Origin: Phycisphaerales bacterium
Lineage (GTDB): Bacteria; Planctomycetota; Phycisphaerae; Phycisphaerales; UBA1924
Direction: 5' to 3'
DNA: 64,000 nucleotides
Assembly: GCA_020850415.1 (NCBI GenBank)
Contig: JADZER010000009.1
Span: 1-64,000 of the forward strand
Shown piece after piece: positions 1 through 6,734 of this stretch (position 1 is the stretch's first letter; each line of letters begins with the position of its first letter). The notes beneath the pieces are model-generated. The model did no database searches. It saw only the letters and a program-made list of their open reading frames with translations, and had not been told where the DNA came from. Made by a program: the position numbers and the translations under genes.

Positions 1-12
1 GGGGGTCGAGGG

Positions 13-52
13 GGGATGAGTGGGTGAGGGGGTGAGTGGGTGAGTGGGTGTG
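13..52. repeat. Octamer tandem array, GGGTGAGT family
   Basis: Five 8-bp units (GGGTGAGT, with variants ending AGG or TGTGG) run head to tail. The unit and its variants match the terminal inverted repeats of the four-helix-bundle cassette at 55124-55661, so this could be one edge of another such cassette whose rest lies outside the window, or a lone array. Confidence 0.8.
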
Positions 53-242
53 GGAGAGGGGGATGGGTGGGGCGGTGGGCATGGGTGTGTACGGAGTTTA
101 CACGGTTCCCAGGGGTGTGTAAAGGTGTTTGTTTGGTTTTTAGAGGATTTTTTGGGATGGGGAGGGGGTTGATGGGGCTCATAGGTCGGATGGGACTTAT
201 GGGACCTGTGGGGTGGGGATGCGGGGTTGGCGGGGGGTGCGG

Positions 243-278
243 CACTGGTCAGCTGCGCGAGGCCTTCGCTGACCAGTG
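243..278. repeat. Dispersed palindrome, CACTGGTCAGC family
   Basis: An 11-bp stem CACTGGTCAGC (243-253) pairs with GCTGACCAGTG (268-278) over a 14-base loop. The same stem recurs exactly at 26615-26650 and in variant forms at 18783-18818, 18864-18898 and 26532-26567, so it is a dispersed intergenic palindrome family, REP- or MITE-like. Confidence 0.85.
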
Positions 279-363
279 GCACGAGGAGGGAGGTGGGGGC
301 GGGGCCTGCGCTGCGCTTCGACCCCGGCACCCGGGGGTGGGCAGGGGGGAGGTGCGGGGGCGG

Positions 364-1182
364 TCACTCGTGGATGAGGGAGGTTGTGCCGGCGGGGAGG
401 GAGATAGTCTGGCCGCCGGGGAGTTCGAGGTCGATGGAGCCGTCGGGGGTGAGGGCGACGACCTTGCCGGCGAACTCGCGTCCGTTGCAGGTGAGGCGGC
501 GGCTGGTGCCGACGATGGTGTCGAGCCGGGCGGCGGCGCGGGCGACGGTGTAGGGGTCGGCGGCGGCGCTGTGGTCGAGTTGGGCGAGGATGGCGCAGGC
601 GGTGGCGAGGCGGTCGGCGTTGCCGCCGAGCTGGGCGATGGAGGCGGGGGGCGTGCGGAGCCCGGGGGGGAAGTCGCCGGGGCCTTGGCGGACATTGACG
701 CCGATGCCGACGAGGGCGACGCCGTCGCGGGCCTCGATGAGGACGCCGGCGAGTTTGCGGCCCTGGGCGCGTTCGACGACATCGTTGGGCCAGCGGAGGC
801 CGACGGTGGCGGCGGGGGTGGTGTGGGGGGCGGTGTGGGGGATGGCGGGTTGGAGGGTGTGTTGGATCGCGCGGCAGAGGGCGACGCCGACGGCGATGGG
901 GGAGAGGGCGCCGGCGGGGATGGTGAGGGTCATGGCGAGGCCTTTATCGGCGGTGTCGGCCCAGGCGCGGCCGAGGCGGCCGCGGCCGGCGACCTGGCGT
1001 CCGGCGAGGACGAGCCAGCCCGGGCTGCCGGCGCTTGCGGCCCATGCGGCGTCCTGGGTGGAGTCGGTCTCGGCGAGGACGCGGACATGGGCGAGGCCGA
1101 GTCGGGGGCACCGGGCGCAGGCGGCTTCGAGCCGGTCGGGCCAGTCGGTGATCGGCGTGTCGGGGGGCGCGGGCGGGTGCAT
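364..1182 (-). CDS. birA: Biotin--[acetyl-CoA-carboxylase] ligase
   Basis: Predicted cytoplasmic enzyme of 272 residues that forms biotinyl-AMP and transfers biotin to the acetyl-CoA carboxylase carrier protein. Visible family signatures are ETDSTQDAA (about residue 38), the biotin-binding loop VAGRGRLGRAW (about 64), RWPNDVV in place of KWPND (about 132) and GIGVNV. A small C-terminal beta barrel follows. There is no N-terminal winged-helix domain, so this is a monofunctional class I ligase, not a repressor. The start is an ATG two bases after the nadC stop, so the two genes are almost certainly one operon. Confidence 0.93.
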   Translation of the reverse strand: MHPPAPPDTPITDWPDRLEAACARCPRLGLAHVRVLAETDSTQDAAWAASAGSPGWLVLAGRQVAGRGRLGRAWADTADKGLAMTLTIPAGALSPIAVGVALCRAIQHTLQPAIPHTAPHTTPAATVGLRWPNDVVERAQGRKLAGVLIEARDGVALVGIGVNVRQGPGDFPPGLRTPPASIAQLGGNADRLATACAILAQLDHSAAADPYTVARAAARLDTIVGTSRRLTCNGREFAGKVVALTPDGSIDLELPGGQTISLPAGTTSLIHE

Positions 1183-1184
1183 GG

Positions 1185-2120
1185 TTACACCGCGTCGAGC
1201 CCGAAGTCGATGCTGACGGCGTGGTGGGTGAGTGAGCCGACGCTGATGCGGTCGACGCCGGTGGCGGCGATGAGGCCGATGCGTTCGAGCGTCACGCCGC
1301 CGGAGGCTTCGAGGAGCCACTCGGGGTGGCGTTTGTCGCGTTCCTTGACGGCTTCGCGCATGTCGGCTGGGGTCATGTTGTCGAGGAGGACGACATCGAT
1401 GGCGCCCTCGGGGACGGCCATGAGGAGGGTGAACTGGCCGAGGGTGTCGACTTCGACCTCGAAGAAGCGGAGGCGGCCGGCGAACCGGCGCCGGGCTTCC
1501 ATCGACCATTCGTGGACTCGGTGGGGCCACATGGGGTCGTCGGCGATGGTGGCGAGGTGGTTGTCCTTGACGAGGACGGCGTCGTCGAGGCCGAGGCGGT
1601 GGCAGTGGCCGCGGCCGCAGCGGACGGCGTACTTCTCGAGGTGGCGGAGGCCTGGGGTGGTCTTGCGGGTGTCGAAGACCTTGGCGGGCCAGTCGTTTCC
1701 GGCGGCGTCGACGAACTGGGTGGTGCGGGTGGCGACGCCGGAGAGGCGGCCGAGGAGGTTGAGCATGGGGCGCTCGACGGCGAGGATGTGGCGGGCGAGG
1801 CCTTCGAGGGTGGCGACGGGCTGGCCGGGCTCGACGGGCTCGCCATCGGCGGCGAAGAGGTCTACCCGGGTGACGGCGTCGAAGGCGCGGACGATGTGGT
1901 TTAACGCCGCGAGACCGGAGAGGACGCCGGGCTCGCGGGCCCGGATCTCGGCCCGCATGGTCTCGTTGGCTGCGACGGCGAGCTCGCTGGTGACATCGAG
2001 GCGGTCGGGGCCGAGGTCCTCGTCGCGGACGAGTTCGAGGAAGCGGGCGAGTTGCCCGAGGCGCGCAAGTTCTTCGAAGAGCGCGGGGAGGGGGAGGGTG
2101 TTGAGGTCGGGGAGGGGCAT
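1185..2120 (-). CDS. nadC: Nicotinate-nucleotide diphosphorylase (carboxylating)
   Basis: Quinolinate phosphoribosyltransferase of NAD synthesis, 311 residues. It converts quinolinate and PRPP to nicotinate mononucleotide and CO2. Signatures are DTRKTTPG (150-157), LVKDNH (183-188), EVEVDT (221-226), LLDNM (245-249), EASGG (271-275) and GVDRISVGSLTH (288-299). The chosen ATG gives the usual family length and N-terminus; longer frames upstream run through a repeat array. First gene of a two-gene operon with birA. Confidence 0.96.
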   Translation of the reverse strand: MPLPDLNTLPLPALFEELARLGQLARFLELVRDEDLGPDRLDVTSELAVAANETMRAEIRAREPGVLSGLAALNHIVRAFDAVTRVDLFAADGEPVEPGQPVATLEGLARHILAVERPMLNLLGRLSGVATRTTQFVDAAGNDWPAKVFDTRKTTPGLRHLEKYAVRCGRGHCHRLGLDDAVLVKDNHLATIADDPMWPHRVHEWSMEARRRFAGRLRFFEVEVDTLGQFTLLMAVPEGAIDVVLLDNMTPADMREAVKERDKRHPEWLLEASGGVTLERIGLIAATGVDRISVGSLTHHAVSIDFGLDAV

Positions 2121-2160
2121 GGGGGATGGTAGTGGGAGGTGGGGCAGGAAGGGACGGAGG

Positions 2161-2232
2161 CACGGAGGCACGGAGGCACGGAGGCACGGAGGCACGAAGG
2201 CACGGAGGCACGAAGGCACGAAGGCACGAAGG
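2161..2232. repeat. Nine-unit octamer array CACGGAGG/CACGAAGG
   Basis: Nine contiguous 8-bp units alternate between CACGGAGG and CACGAAGG (order G,G,G,G,A,G,A,A,A), with decayed units on both sides. The G/A alternation at the same unit position is also seen in the GGAGCGAC/GAAGCGAC arrays inside deoC and the second aldehyde dehydrogenase, suggesting related arrays. Confidence 0.9.
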
Positions 2233-2283
2233 GGCGGAAGGACGGAGGGGCGGAGGGACGGAGGGGGGAGGGGAAGCGATGGG

Positions 2284-2304
2284 CGATGAGCGATGAGCGA
2301 TGAG
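2284..2304. repeat. Heptamer array CGATGAG x3
   Basis: Three exact copies of CGATGAG followed by a partial copy. Short tandem array with no gene; probably slippage-generated. Confidence 0.75.
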
Positions 2305-2482
2305 CGATCGAAGGGGTTGGGGAGGGGAACGGGAGAATGAGGGGCGCGGGGGATGGGGTATGGGAAGGGCTGCGGTCGTGAGCGGTGGGGTTGTTTGGAC
2401 GGGGCTGGTGAGGCGGGGTTGGGCACGCCGCGGGGGCGCCCCACATAGACTTGGCCCCAGACTTGGACCCGGAGACCCGCCC

Positions 2483-3268
2483 ATGGCCCTGCTTGACGGC
2501 AAAGTCGCCCTGATCGTCGGTATTGCGAACGAGCGTTCGTACGCGTGGCACATTGCGCAGTCGCTGGTGGAGCATGGGTGCCGGTGCGGGTTTACGCATC
2601 TGCCGGGGGAGAAGAACGAGCGGCGGACTCGGCGGGCGGTTGAGGCGCTGGGGATCGCCGAGCCGTGGCTGGAGCCGCTGGACGCGGCGAGCGATGCGGA
2701 TATCGGGGCGGTGATGGAGAAGTTCGGGGGGGCGTTCGATCGGCTGGATGTGGTGGTGCATTCGATTGCGTTTGCGGATCGGGAGTGGCTGGCGAAGGGG
2801 AAGTTCGTGGAGACGCCGCGGGCGGCGTATCTGGCGGCGATCGATATCTCGGCGTACACGCTGCTGGGCATCGCGCGGGCGGCGGCGCCTTTGATGGCGC
2901 GGTCGGGGGGCGGGTCGGTGATGGCGATGAGCTATTACGGGGCGGAGAAGGTGGTGCCGGGGTACAACATCATGGGGGTGGCGAAGGCGGCGCTGGAGTG
3001 CACGGCGCGGTACCTGGCGGCGGAGCTTGGGGAGAAGGGGATCCGGGTGAACACGATCTCGGGTGGGTACCTTCGGACGCTGGCGTCCTCGGCGGTGGGC
3101 GGGACTTCGGACATCGAGGGGCACAACCTGGAGCGGGCGCCGCTGCGACGGAATGTGGAGGGGTCGGATGTGGGGAAGACGGCGGTGTATCTGGCGAGTG
3201 ACCTGGCGTCTGGGGTGACGGGGGAGAACATCTATGTGGACTGCGGGGTGAACACGATCGGGGTGTGA
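2483..3268 (+). CDS. fabI: Enoyl-[acyl-carrier-protein] reductase (NADH)
   Basis: Short-chain dehydrogenase-type enoyl-ACP reductase, 261 residues, catalysing the last step of fatty acid elongation. The nucleotide-binding signature is GIANERSYAW (13-22). The active site shows FabI spacing: Tyr151, Tyr161 and Lys168 in SYYGAEKVV...YNIMGVAK. The ATG at 2483 gives the canonical N-terminus MALLDGKVALIVG. The gene stands alone and is transcribed away from nadC-birA. Confidence 0.96.
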   Translation: MALLDGKVALIVGIANERSYAWHIAQSLVEHGCRCGFTHLPGEKNERRTRRAVEALGIAEPWLEPLDAASDADIGAVMEKFGGAFDRLDVVVHSIAFADREWLAKGKFVETPRAAYLAAIDISAYTLLGIARAAAPLMARSGGGSVMAMSYYGAEKVVPGYNIMGVAKAALECTARYLAAELGEKGIRVNTISGGYLRTLASSAVGGTSDIEGHNLERAPLRRNVEGSDVGKTAVYLASDLASGVTGENIYVDCGVNTIGV

Positions 3269-3467
3269 TGGGGGGCGTCGGGTGGTGGTTTGGGTGGTGG
3301 TTTGGGTTGGATAGCACCCCCGGCGGTGGGGCTTTGGGCAGAAAGTGCCCCCAGGTCTGGGGTGGGGGTGCCCGATAACGGGAATCCCCGGCGGCGTCTG
3401 GAGAAGGGGCGCGGGTCGGGACGATATCGGGGCTGTGACGGGATTCGGCCCAACTCTGGCTTCCTCG

Positions 3468-3731
3468 ATGGCGGGGGCGCCCCAGACGGAGCGTCAGGCG
3501 GCGGCGCGTGCCAGCCGCGAGGAGCGGGATCGGGCGAGGGCGCGGAAGACCGAGCGGGACGAGACGGACCCGGAGGTTGATCGGGTGGAGTTGACCGACG
3601 CGGTGCGGACGCTGAAGGACAACACGCAGGAAGAGGCGCAGGACGACCGGCAGGAGCACCCGCAGTATGGGGCGGGCGGGCGGCTGCTGGGCCCGCCTGA
3701 GGAGCGGCCTCGGTTGGACCTGAAGGGGTAG
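3468..3731 (+). CDS. Small charged protein of unknown function
   Basis: Predicted 87-residue soluble protein, strongly charged: an Arg/Glu-rich helical N-terminal half (RQAAARASREERDRARARK) and an acidic middle containing DAVRTLKDNTQEEAQDDR. No known domain is recognised. Support as a gene comes from its composition and from an intrinsic terminator about 30 bases after its stop. The ATG used begins MAGAPQTERQ; the upstream extension is Gly/Pro-rich and unconvincing. Confidence 0.6.
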   Translation: MAGAPQTERQAAARASREERDRARARKTERDETDPEVDRVELTDAVRTLKDNTQEEAQDDRQEHPQYGAGGRLLGPPEERPRLDLKG

Positions 3732-3762
3732 TTGGGGGATACATGAAGGCGGCGTGAGGAAG

Positions 3763-3797
3763 GCCCGCGCCCGGCTGTCGCCGGGGGCGGGCTTTGT
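3763..3797 (+). terminator. Intrinsic terminator after the small charged protein
   Basis: A 13-base GC-rich stem (3763-3775 with 3780-3792) closes on a four-base loop TGTC and is followed by a short T-rich tail. Confidence 0.7.
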
Positions 3798-3798
3798 G

Positions 3799-4029
3799 TT
3801 AGTACTCGCGGATGGGTCGCCAGTAGACGACCCTGCCGCCGGGTTCGCGCATGGCGTAGCCGGGGAGGCCGTTGAGCTCCCAGACCCCCCACTCTCCGGG
3901 CGGAGGTCCGGCTGCGCGTGGTGCGACGCGGGCGATGCGGCCGACGACGACGAAGCGTCCGAGGCGGACTCGGATTCGGGCGCGGGCGGCGACGGGCCAG
4001 CGGCGGGCTGCGACACTGCTTGATTCCAT
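3799..4029 (-). CDS. Hypothetical 76-residue basic protein
   Basis: Encodes MESSSVAARRWPVAARARIR and onward, with a C-terminal half rich in W, Y and G (EWGVWELNGLPGYAMREPGG). An SD-like GGAG lies seven bases before the ATG. It lies just beyond the terminator of a 48-codon minigene on the same strand. No family is recognised and function is unknown. Confidence 0.5.
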   Translation of the reverse strand: MESSSVAARRWPVAARARIRVRLGRFVVVGRIARVAPRAAGPPPGEWGVWELNGLPGYAMREPGGRVVYWRPIREY

Positions 4030-4062
4030 GAGGTTGCTCCAGATCTGGGCGGTGGGTGGTGG

Positions 4063-4099
4063 AAAAAGAACAGCCCCGGGGGCGAACGCCTCCGGGGCT
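4063..4099 (-). terminator. Intrinsic terminator after the 48-codon minigene
   Basis: On the minus strand the arms at 4092-4099 and 4072-4079 form an AGCCCCGG hairpin extended by a mismatch-containing stem, then a T-rich run complementary to GGAAAAAGAA (4061-4070). It lies between the minigene and the 76-residue gene, so it could also act as an attenuator for the latter. Confidence 0.75.
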
Positions 4100-4127
4100 G
4101 GCTGAGACTCGGGTTGGTTGCGAGGCG

Positions 4128-4274
4128 TCAGGTCGGCGTCGGGGGCTGGGTCGGGATGTTGGTTTCGCCGCAGGCGCGGGGCTGGTCGGCGACGATCGCG
4201 ACGGGGGCGCGGCCGGGCTGGTCCGGGCGGAGGGCGGCGGGGTTGTGGGTGTGGTATTGCATGGTGGGATTCAT
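4128..4274 (-). CDS. Minigene, 48 residues, unknown function
   Basis: Encodes MNPTMQYHTHNPAALRPDQP and onward, ending in a Pro/Thr-rich tail. A strong Shine-Dalgarno sequence (AGGAAGGAGG) lies 6 bases before the ATG and an intrinsic terminator follows the stop by about 30 bases, which is why I call it despite its size. It could be a real small protein or a leader peptide. No homologue is recognised. Confidence 0.55.
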   Translation of the reverse strand: MNPTMQYHTHNPAALRPDQPGRAPVAIVADQPRACGETNIPTQPPTPT

Positions 4275-4441
4275 CGGCCGCCTCCTTCCTCACTTGCGCG
4301 AGGGGGTTGAACATGAGAACCGGGATTGCCCGGTTGAGGGGGAGACCTTAGCAGGCTGGCCGGCCGGGGCAAGCGGTGGAATGGAAAAACCTGGGGGATG
4401 CGGGGGGAGGGCGCGGGGGGCTGGTTGGGCCGTGCGGGGGT

Positions 4442-4891
4442 TCAGCCTTCCGCGGCGTGGAGCCAGTCGAGCAGCTCGCCGACGGGGACGACGCCTTCGA
4501 TACGGGAGATCTCATGGCCGTCGCGGAGGAGCAGGAGCGTGGGGTATGCCTGGATGCCGAGGAGGGCCTGGGCATCGACGGCTTCGGGGGTCGAATCGTC
4601 GGTGAAATCGGCGTAGGCGGCGATGGCGTGCTGGCCGATCCATGCGGTGACTCGGGGGTCGGTCAGGGCGCCGCGTTTGAGGGTCTGGCAGGGGCCGCAC
4701 CAGTCGGCGGTGGCCATGACGATGACGGGCTTGCCGGTCTGCTGGCTCTGGGTGAGGGCGTCTTTGAGGGATGTGTGCTGGGCAAAGGCCGCGGGGGTGG
4801 GGGCGGCGCCGCCGAGCTGCCAGCGGAGGAGGGCGAAGGCGACGAGGAGCAGGAGGATGAAGCCCCAGGTGCGGAGGAAGCTCTTGTTCAT
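4442..4891 (-). CDS. Membrane-anchored thioredoxin-like protein
   Basis: 149 residues: an N-terminal membrane anchor (about residues 8-23) followed by one thioredoxin fold facing the periplasm. The redox motif is WCGPC (64-68) preceded by VIVMATAD, and the cis-Pro loop is AYPTLLLL. This resembles the thioredoxin domain of DsbD or TlpA-type reductases. It is 34 bases downstream of the hscB-like gene on the same strand and probably cotranscribed. Confidence 0.85.
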   Translation of the reverse strand: MNKSFLRTWGFILLLLVAFALLRWQLGGAAPTPAAFAQHTSLKDALTQSQQTGKPVIVMATADWCGPCQTLKRGALTDPRVTAWIGQHAIAAYADFTDDSTPEAVDAQALLGIQAYPTLLLLRDGHEISRIEGVVPVGELLDWLHAAEG

Positions 4892-4925
4892 GGGTTGGGT
4901 CTCCGGCGGGGGCTGGCTGGGAGGG

Positions 4926-5453
4926 TCAGTCGGGGATCTGCTCGAGCATGCGCTCGATGTATCGCCAGGCGTTGAGTTGGCGGCGGATGGCGGCGAGGTC
5001 GGGGTCGGCGGGCGGGGTCGTGAGTGCCGCGAAGCTCACGGCGATGCGGTCGATGGAGGAACGGCGCTGCTCGGCGGCCCATTCCCTCCATCGGTTGAGG
5101 GCGGGGGCGTCGCGTTCGGCGATGGCGGCGTCGAGCTCGATGCGGGTCTGCATGATGTCCATGAGGAAGCCGTCGGGGAGGTCACGGTCGGCGGGAGCGG
5201 CTTGGGGGGCCAGGATGGCCAGGAGGGCGCGGGCCCTGGACTCGGGGTCGAGGAGGGCGGCCTTGGCGTGGTTGAGGGCGGCGGCGGCGCGGGCGGCATC
5301 GGCGGCGCGGGCGGGGTCGTCGCCGGCGAGGTCGGGGTGGACGGCGGCGGCTCGGGCGAGGTAGGCGCGGTCGATGGCGGCGGGTTCGAGGTCGAACCTG
5401 GCGGGGAGGCCGAGGGTGGTGAAGGGGTCGGGATTGGCGGCTTTGCCGGTCAT
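4926..5453 (-). CDS. hscB: HscB-like J-domain co-chaperone
   Basis: 175 residues. An N-terminal J domain with HPD at 39-41 is followed by a three-helix C-terminal region with the length and pattern of HscB (LDAAIAERDAPALNRWREWA). HscB delivers the iron-sulfur scaffold IscU to HscA. The J domain lacks the Gly/Phe linker of DnaJ, supporting HscB. No isc genes lie nearby, so the role is by family resemblance only. Confidence 0.75.
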   Translation of the reverse strand: MTGKAANPDPFTTLGLPARFDLEPAAIDRAYLARAAAVHPDLAGDDPARAADAARAAAALNHAKAALLDPESRARALLAILAPQAAPADRDLPDGFLMDIMQTRIELDAAIAERDAPALNRWREWAAEQRRSSIDRIAVSFAALTTPPADPDLAAIRRQLNAWRYIERMLEQIPD

Positions 5454-5600
5454 GGGGGTTCCGGGGAAGTGTAGAAGATCGGTGCGTGGGCCCGGGGGGG
5501 CTGGGACTGATTGACTCTGGCGCGCGGGTGGCGGACGATGGAGCGGGCCCGCGTGGGCGCCCGGGTCGGGGCGGGCGGCGGCAGCAAGAAAGGGCACACC

Positions 5601-6296
5601 GTGAGCGGACACATCGGTATCGCCGGGGTGAGCCCCGAGGGCGCGGCGTTGTTCTGCCAGTCGCTGAGCCGGCAGTTCGCGAGCGCGGGCAAGGACGCGA
5701 AGAGCTGGCCTCGGGTGACGCTGCACAGCGAGCCGTTCGGGCTGTACATCGAGGCGTTGCAGGAGCGGGACTGGATGCGGGTGGGGGCGTTGCTCCGTCG
5801 TTCGGCGGAGAAGCTGGCGGGTTGCGGGGCGTCGTTCTGTCTCTCGCCGGATAACGCGGTGCAGCACGGGATCCATGTGGCGGAGGTGGGTTCGCCGATC
5901 CCGTGGGTGGCGATGACGGAGCTGGTGGCGGACGCGCTGGTGGAGGCCGGCTGCAAGACGGTGGGGATTGTGGGGACGCGTCTGGTGACGACGGGCTCGA
6001 CCTACCAGACGACGCTCGGGCTCCGTGGGGTGCAGCTGTTGGCGCCGGAGTTGGACGAGATCGACGACCTGGACCAGATCATTTTCAACGAGCTGATCTA
6101 CGGGCGTTGCTGCAAGGCTTCGCGGGAGCGGGTGGGCCGGATCGTGCGTCACTTCGCGGACCGGGGGTGCGAGGGGGTGATCCTGGGGTGCTCTGAGGGG
6201 CCTCTGGTGGTTACACCTGACCGTTCCCCGATCGCGGTGTTTGACGCGGCGCAGCGTCTGGCGGTGGGCGCGGTGGCACGGGCGTTGGACGGCTGA
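5601..6296 (+). CDS. Aspartate/glutamate racemase family protein
   Basis: 231 residues from a GTG preceded by AAAGG. It has the two-lobe Asp/Glu/hydantoin racemase pattern. The second catalytic cysteine is present in LGCSEGPL (Cys197), but at the first site, normally PCNT, the sequence reads SPDNAV with Asp84 in place of Cys. Some family members work with a non-Cys residue there, so the protein may be a one-cysteine epimerase or have another activity. It stands alone between minus-strand hscB and the surface-protein gene. An ATG at 5538 would add a basic Gly-rich stretch and looks less likely. Confidence 0.75.
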   Translation: MSGHIGIAGVSPEGAALFCQSLSRQFASAGKDAKSWPRVTLHSEPFGLYIEALQERDWMRVGALLRRSAEKLAGCGASFCLSPDNAVQHGIHVAEVGSPIPWVAMTELVADALVEAGCKTVGIVGTRLVTTGSTYQTTLGLRGVQLLAPELDEIDDLDQIIFNELIYGRCCKASRERVGRIVRHFADRGCEGVILGCSEGPLVVTPDRSPIAVFDAAQRLAVGAVARALDG

Positions 6297-6734
6297 GGGG
6301 CGTTGGGGGGCGGCGGGAGCGGGGGTCCGTGGGCGCTGACGGGGGATGATTTTTTGAGGAATCTCGTGGCGCGGGATCCGGGTTCGCGGGGTGTGTGGTA
6401 TATTGGGAGAGAGGATCGGGCGCCCGGGCCCCAGCCGAGCGGAACTCGGCCAGGTGCCGCGGCCTGGGTAAGACCCGCCCGCGTCCCGCCGCGAGGCTGG
6501 ACGGGACAGCGGTTTATGTGGTACGCTGGAGAGCAGAAGGCGGTTGGCGCCTGCTCGGGAAACCGAGGGGGCGGGGCGCGAGGCCCGCGAGGCCGAGATG
6601 GCGCCGCGATCGTTGGAAGCTCCGCAGCGCACGGCGGCGGGTGCGCGGAGAGATGGAGACCCGCCCGCTCGGCGACCGCGTCGGCATAAAGTGGTACGAA
6701 TCGGCTCTGAAGGATGGAGCCCGGGAGTAGAGCA
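6297..6734. other. 438-base leader region before the giant surface protein gene
   Basis: No gene is supported. The region is rich in potential RNA structure, including a clean CTCGG-GAAA-CCGAG tetraloop hairpin at 6554-6567 and a hairpin around CCGAGCGGAACTCGG (about 6433-6447). AT-richer promoter-like patches occur near 6397-6405 (GTGTGGTATATTGGG) and 6689 (ATAAAGTGG). It may be a long structured 5' untranslated region; I could not match it to a known riboswitch or RNase P. Confidence 0.4.

Larger units (their letters stand above)
1..363. other. Gene-free stretch
   Basis: Apart from the octamer array at 13-52 and the palindrome at 243-278, I see nothing supportable here. The reading frames crossing it are G-rich shadows of birA and nadC. 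Confidence 0.6.
2121..2482. other. Divergent intergenic region nadC/fabI
   Basis: This stretch separates the divergent nadC and fabI genes and must hold both promoters, but no convincing -35/-10 pair is visible. It carries two tandem arrays (2161-2232 and 2284-2304). The Arg/His/Gly-rich reading frames here are products of the array, not genes. Confidence 0.6.

Noticed and set aside
2161-2232. CRISPR-like repeat array
   Set aside because: Units are contiguous octamers without spacers and no cas genes are nearby.
40-2289. 749-residue plus-strand reading frame
   Set aside because: It is antisense to nadC and birA, which have full family signatures; its end encodes Arg/His/Gly repeats from the octamer array.
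6400-6700. RNase P RNA, tmRNA or known riboswitch
   Set aside because: Hairpins are present but none of the conserved core sequences I know for these RNAs could be found.
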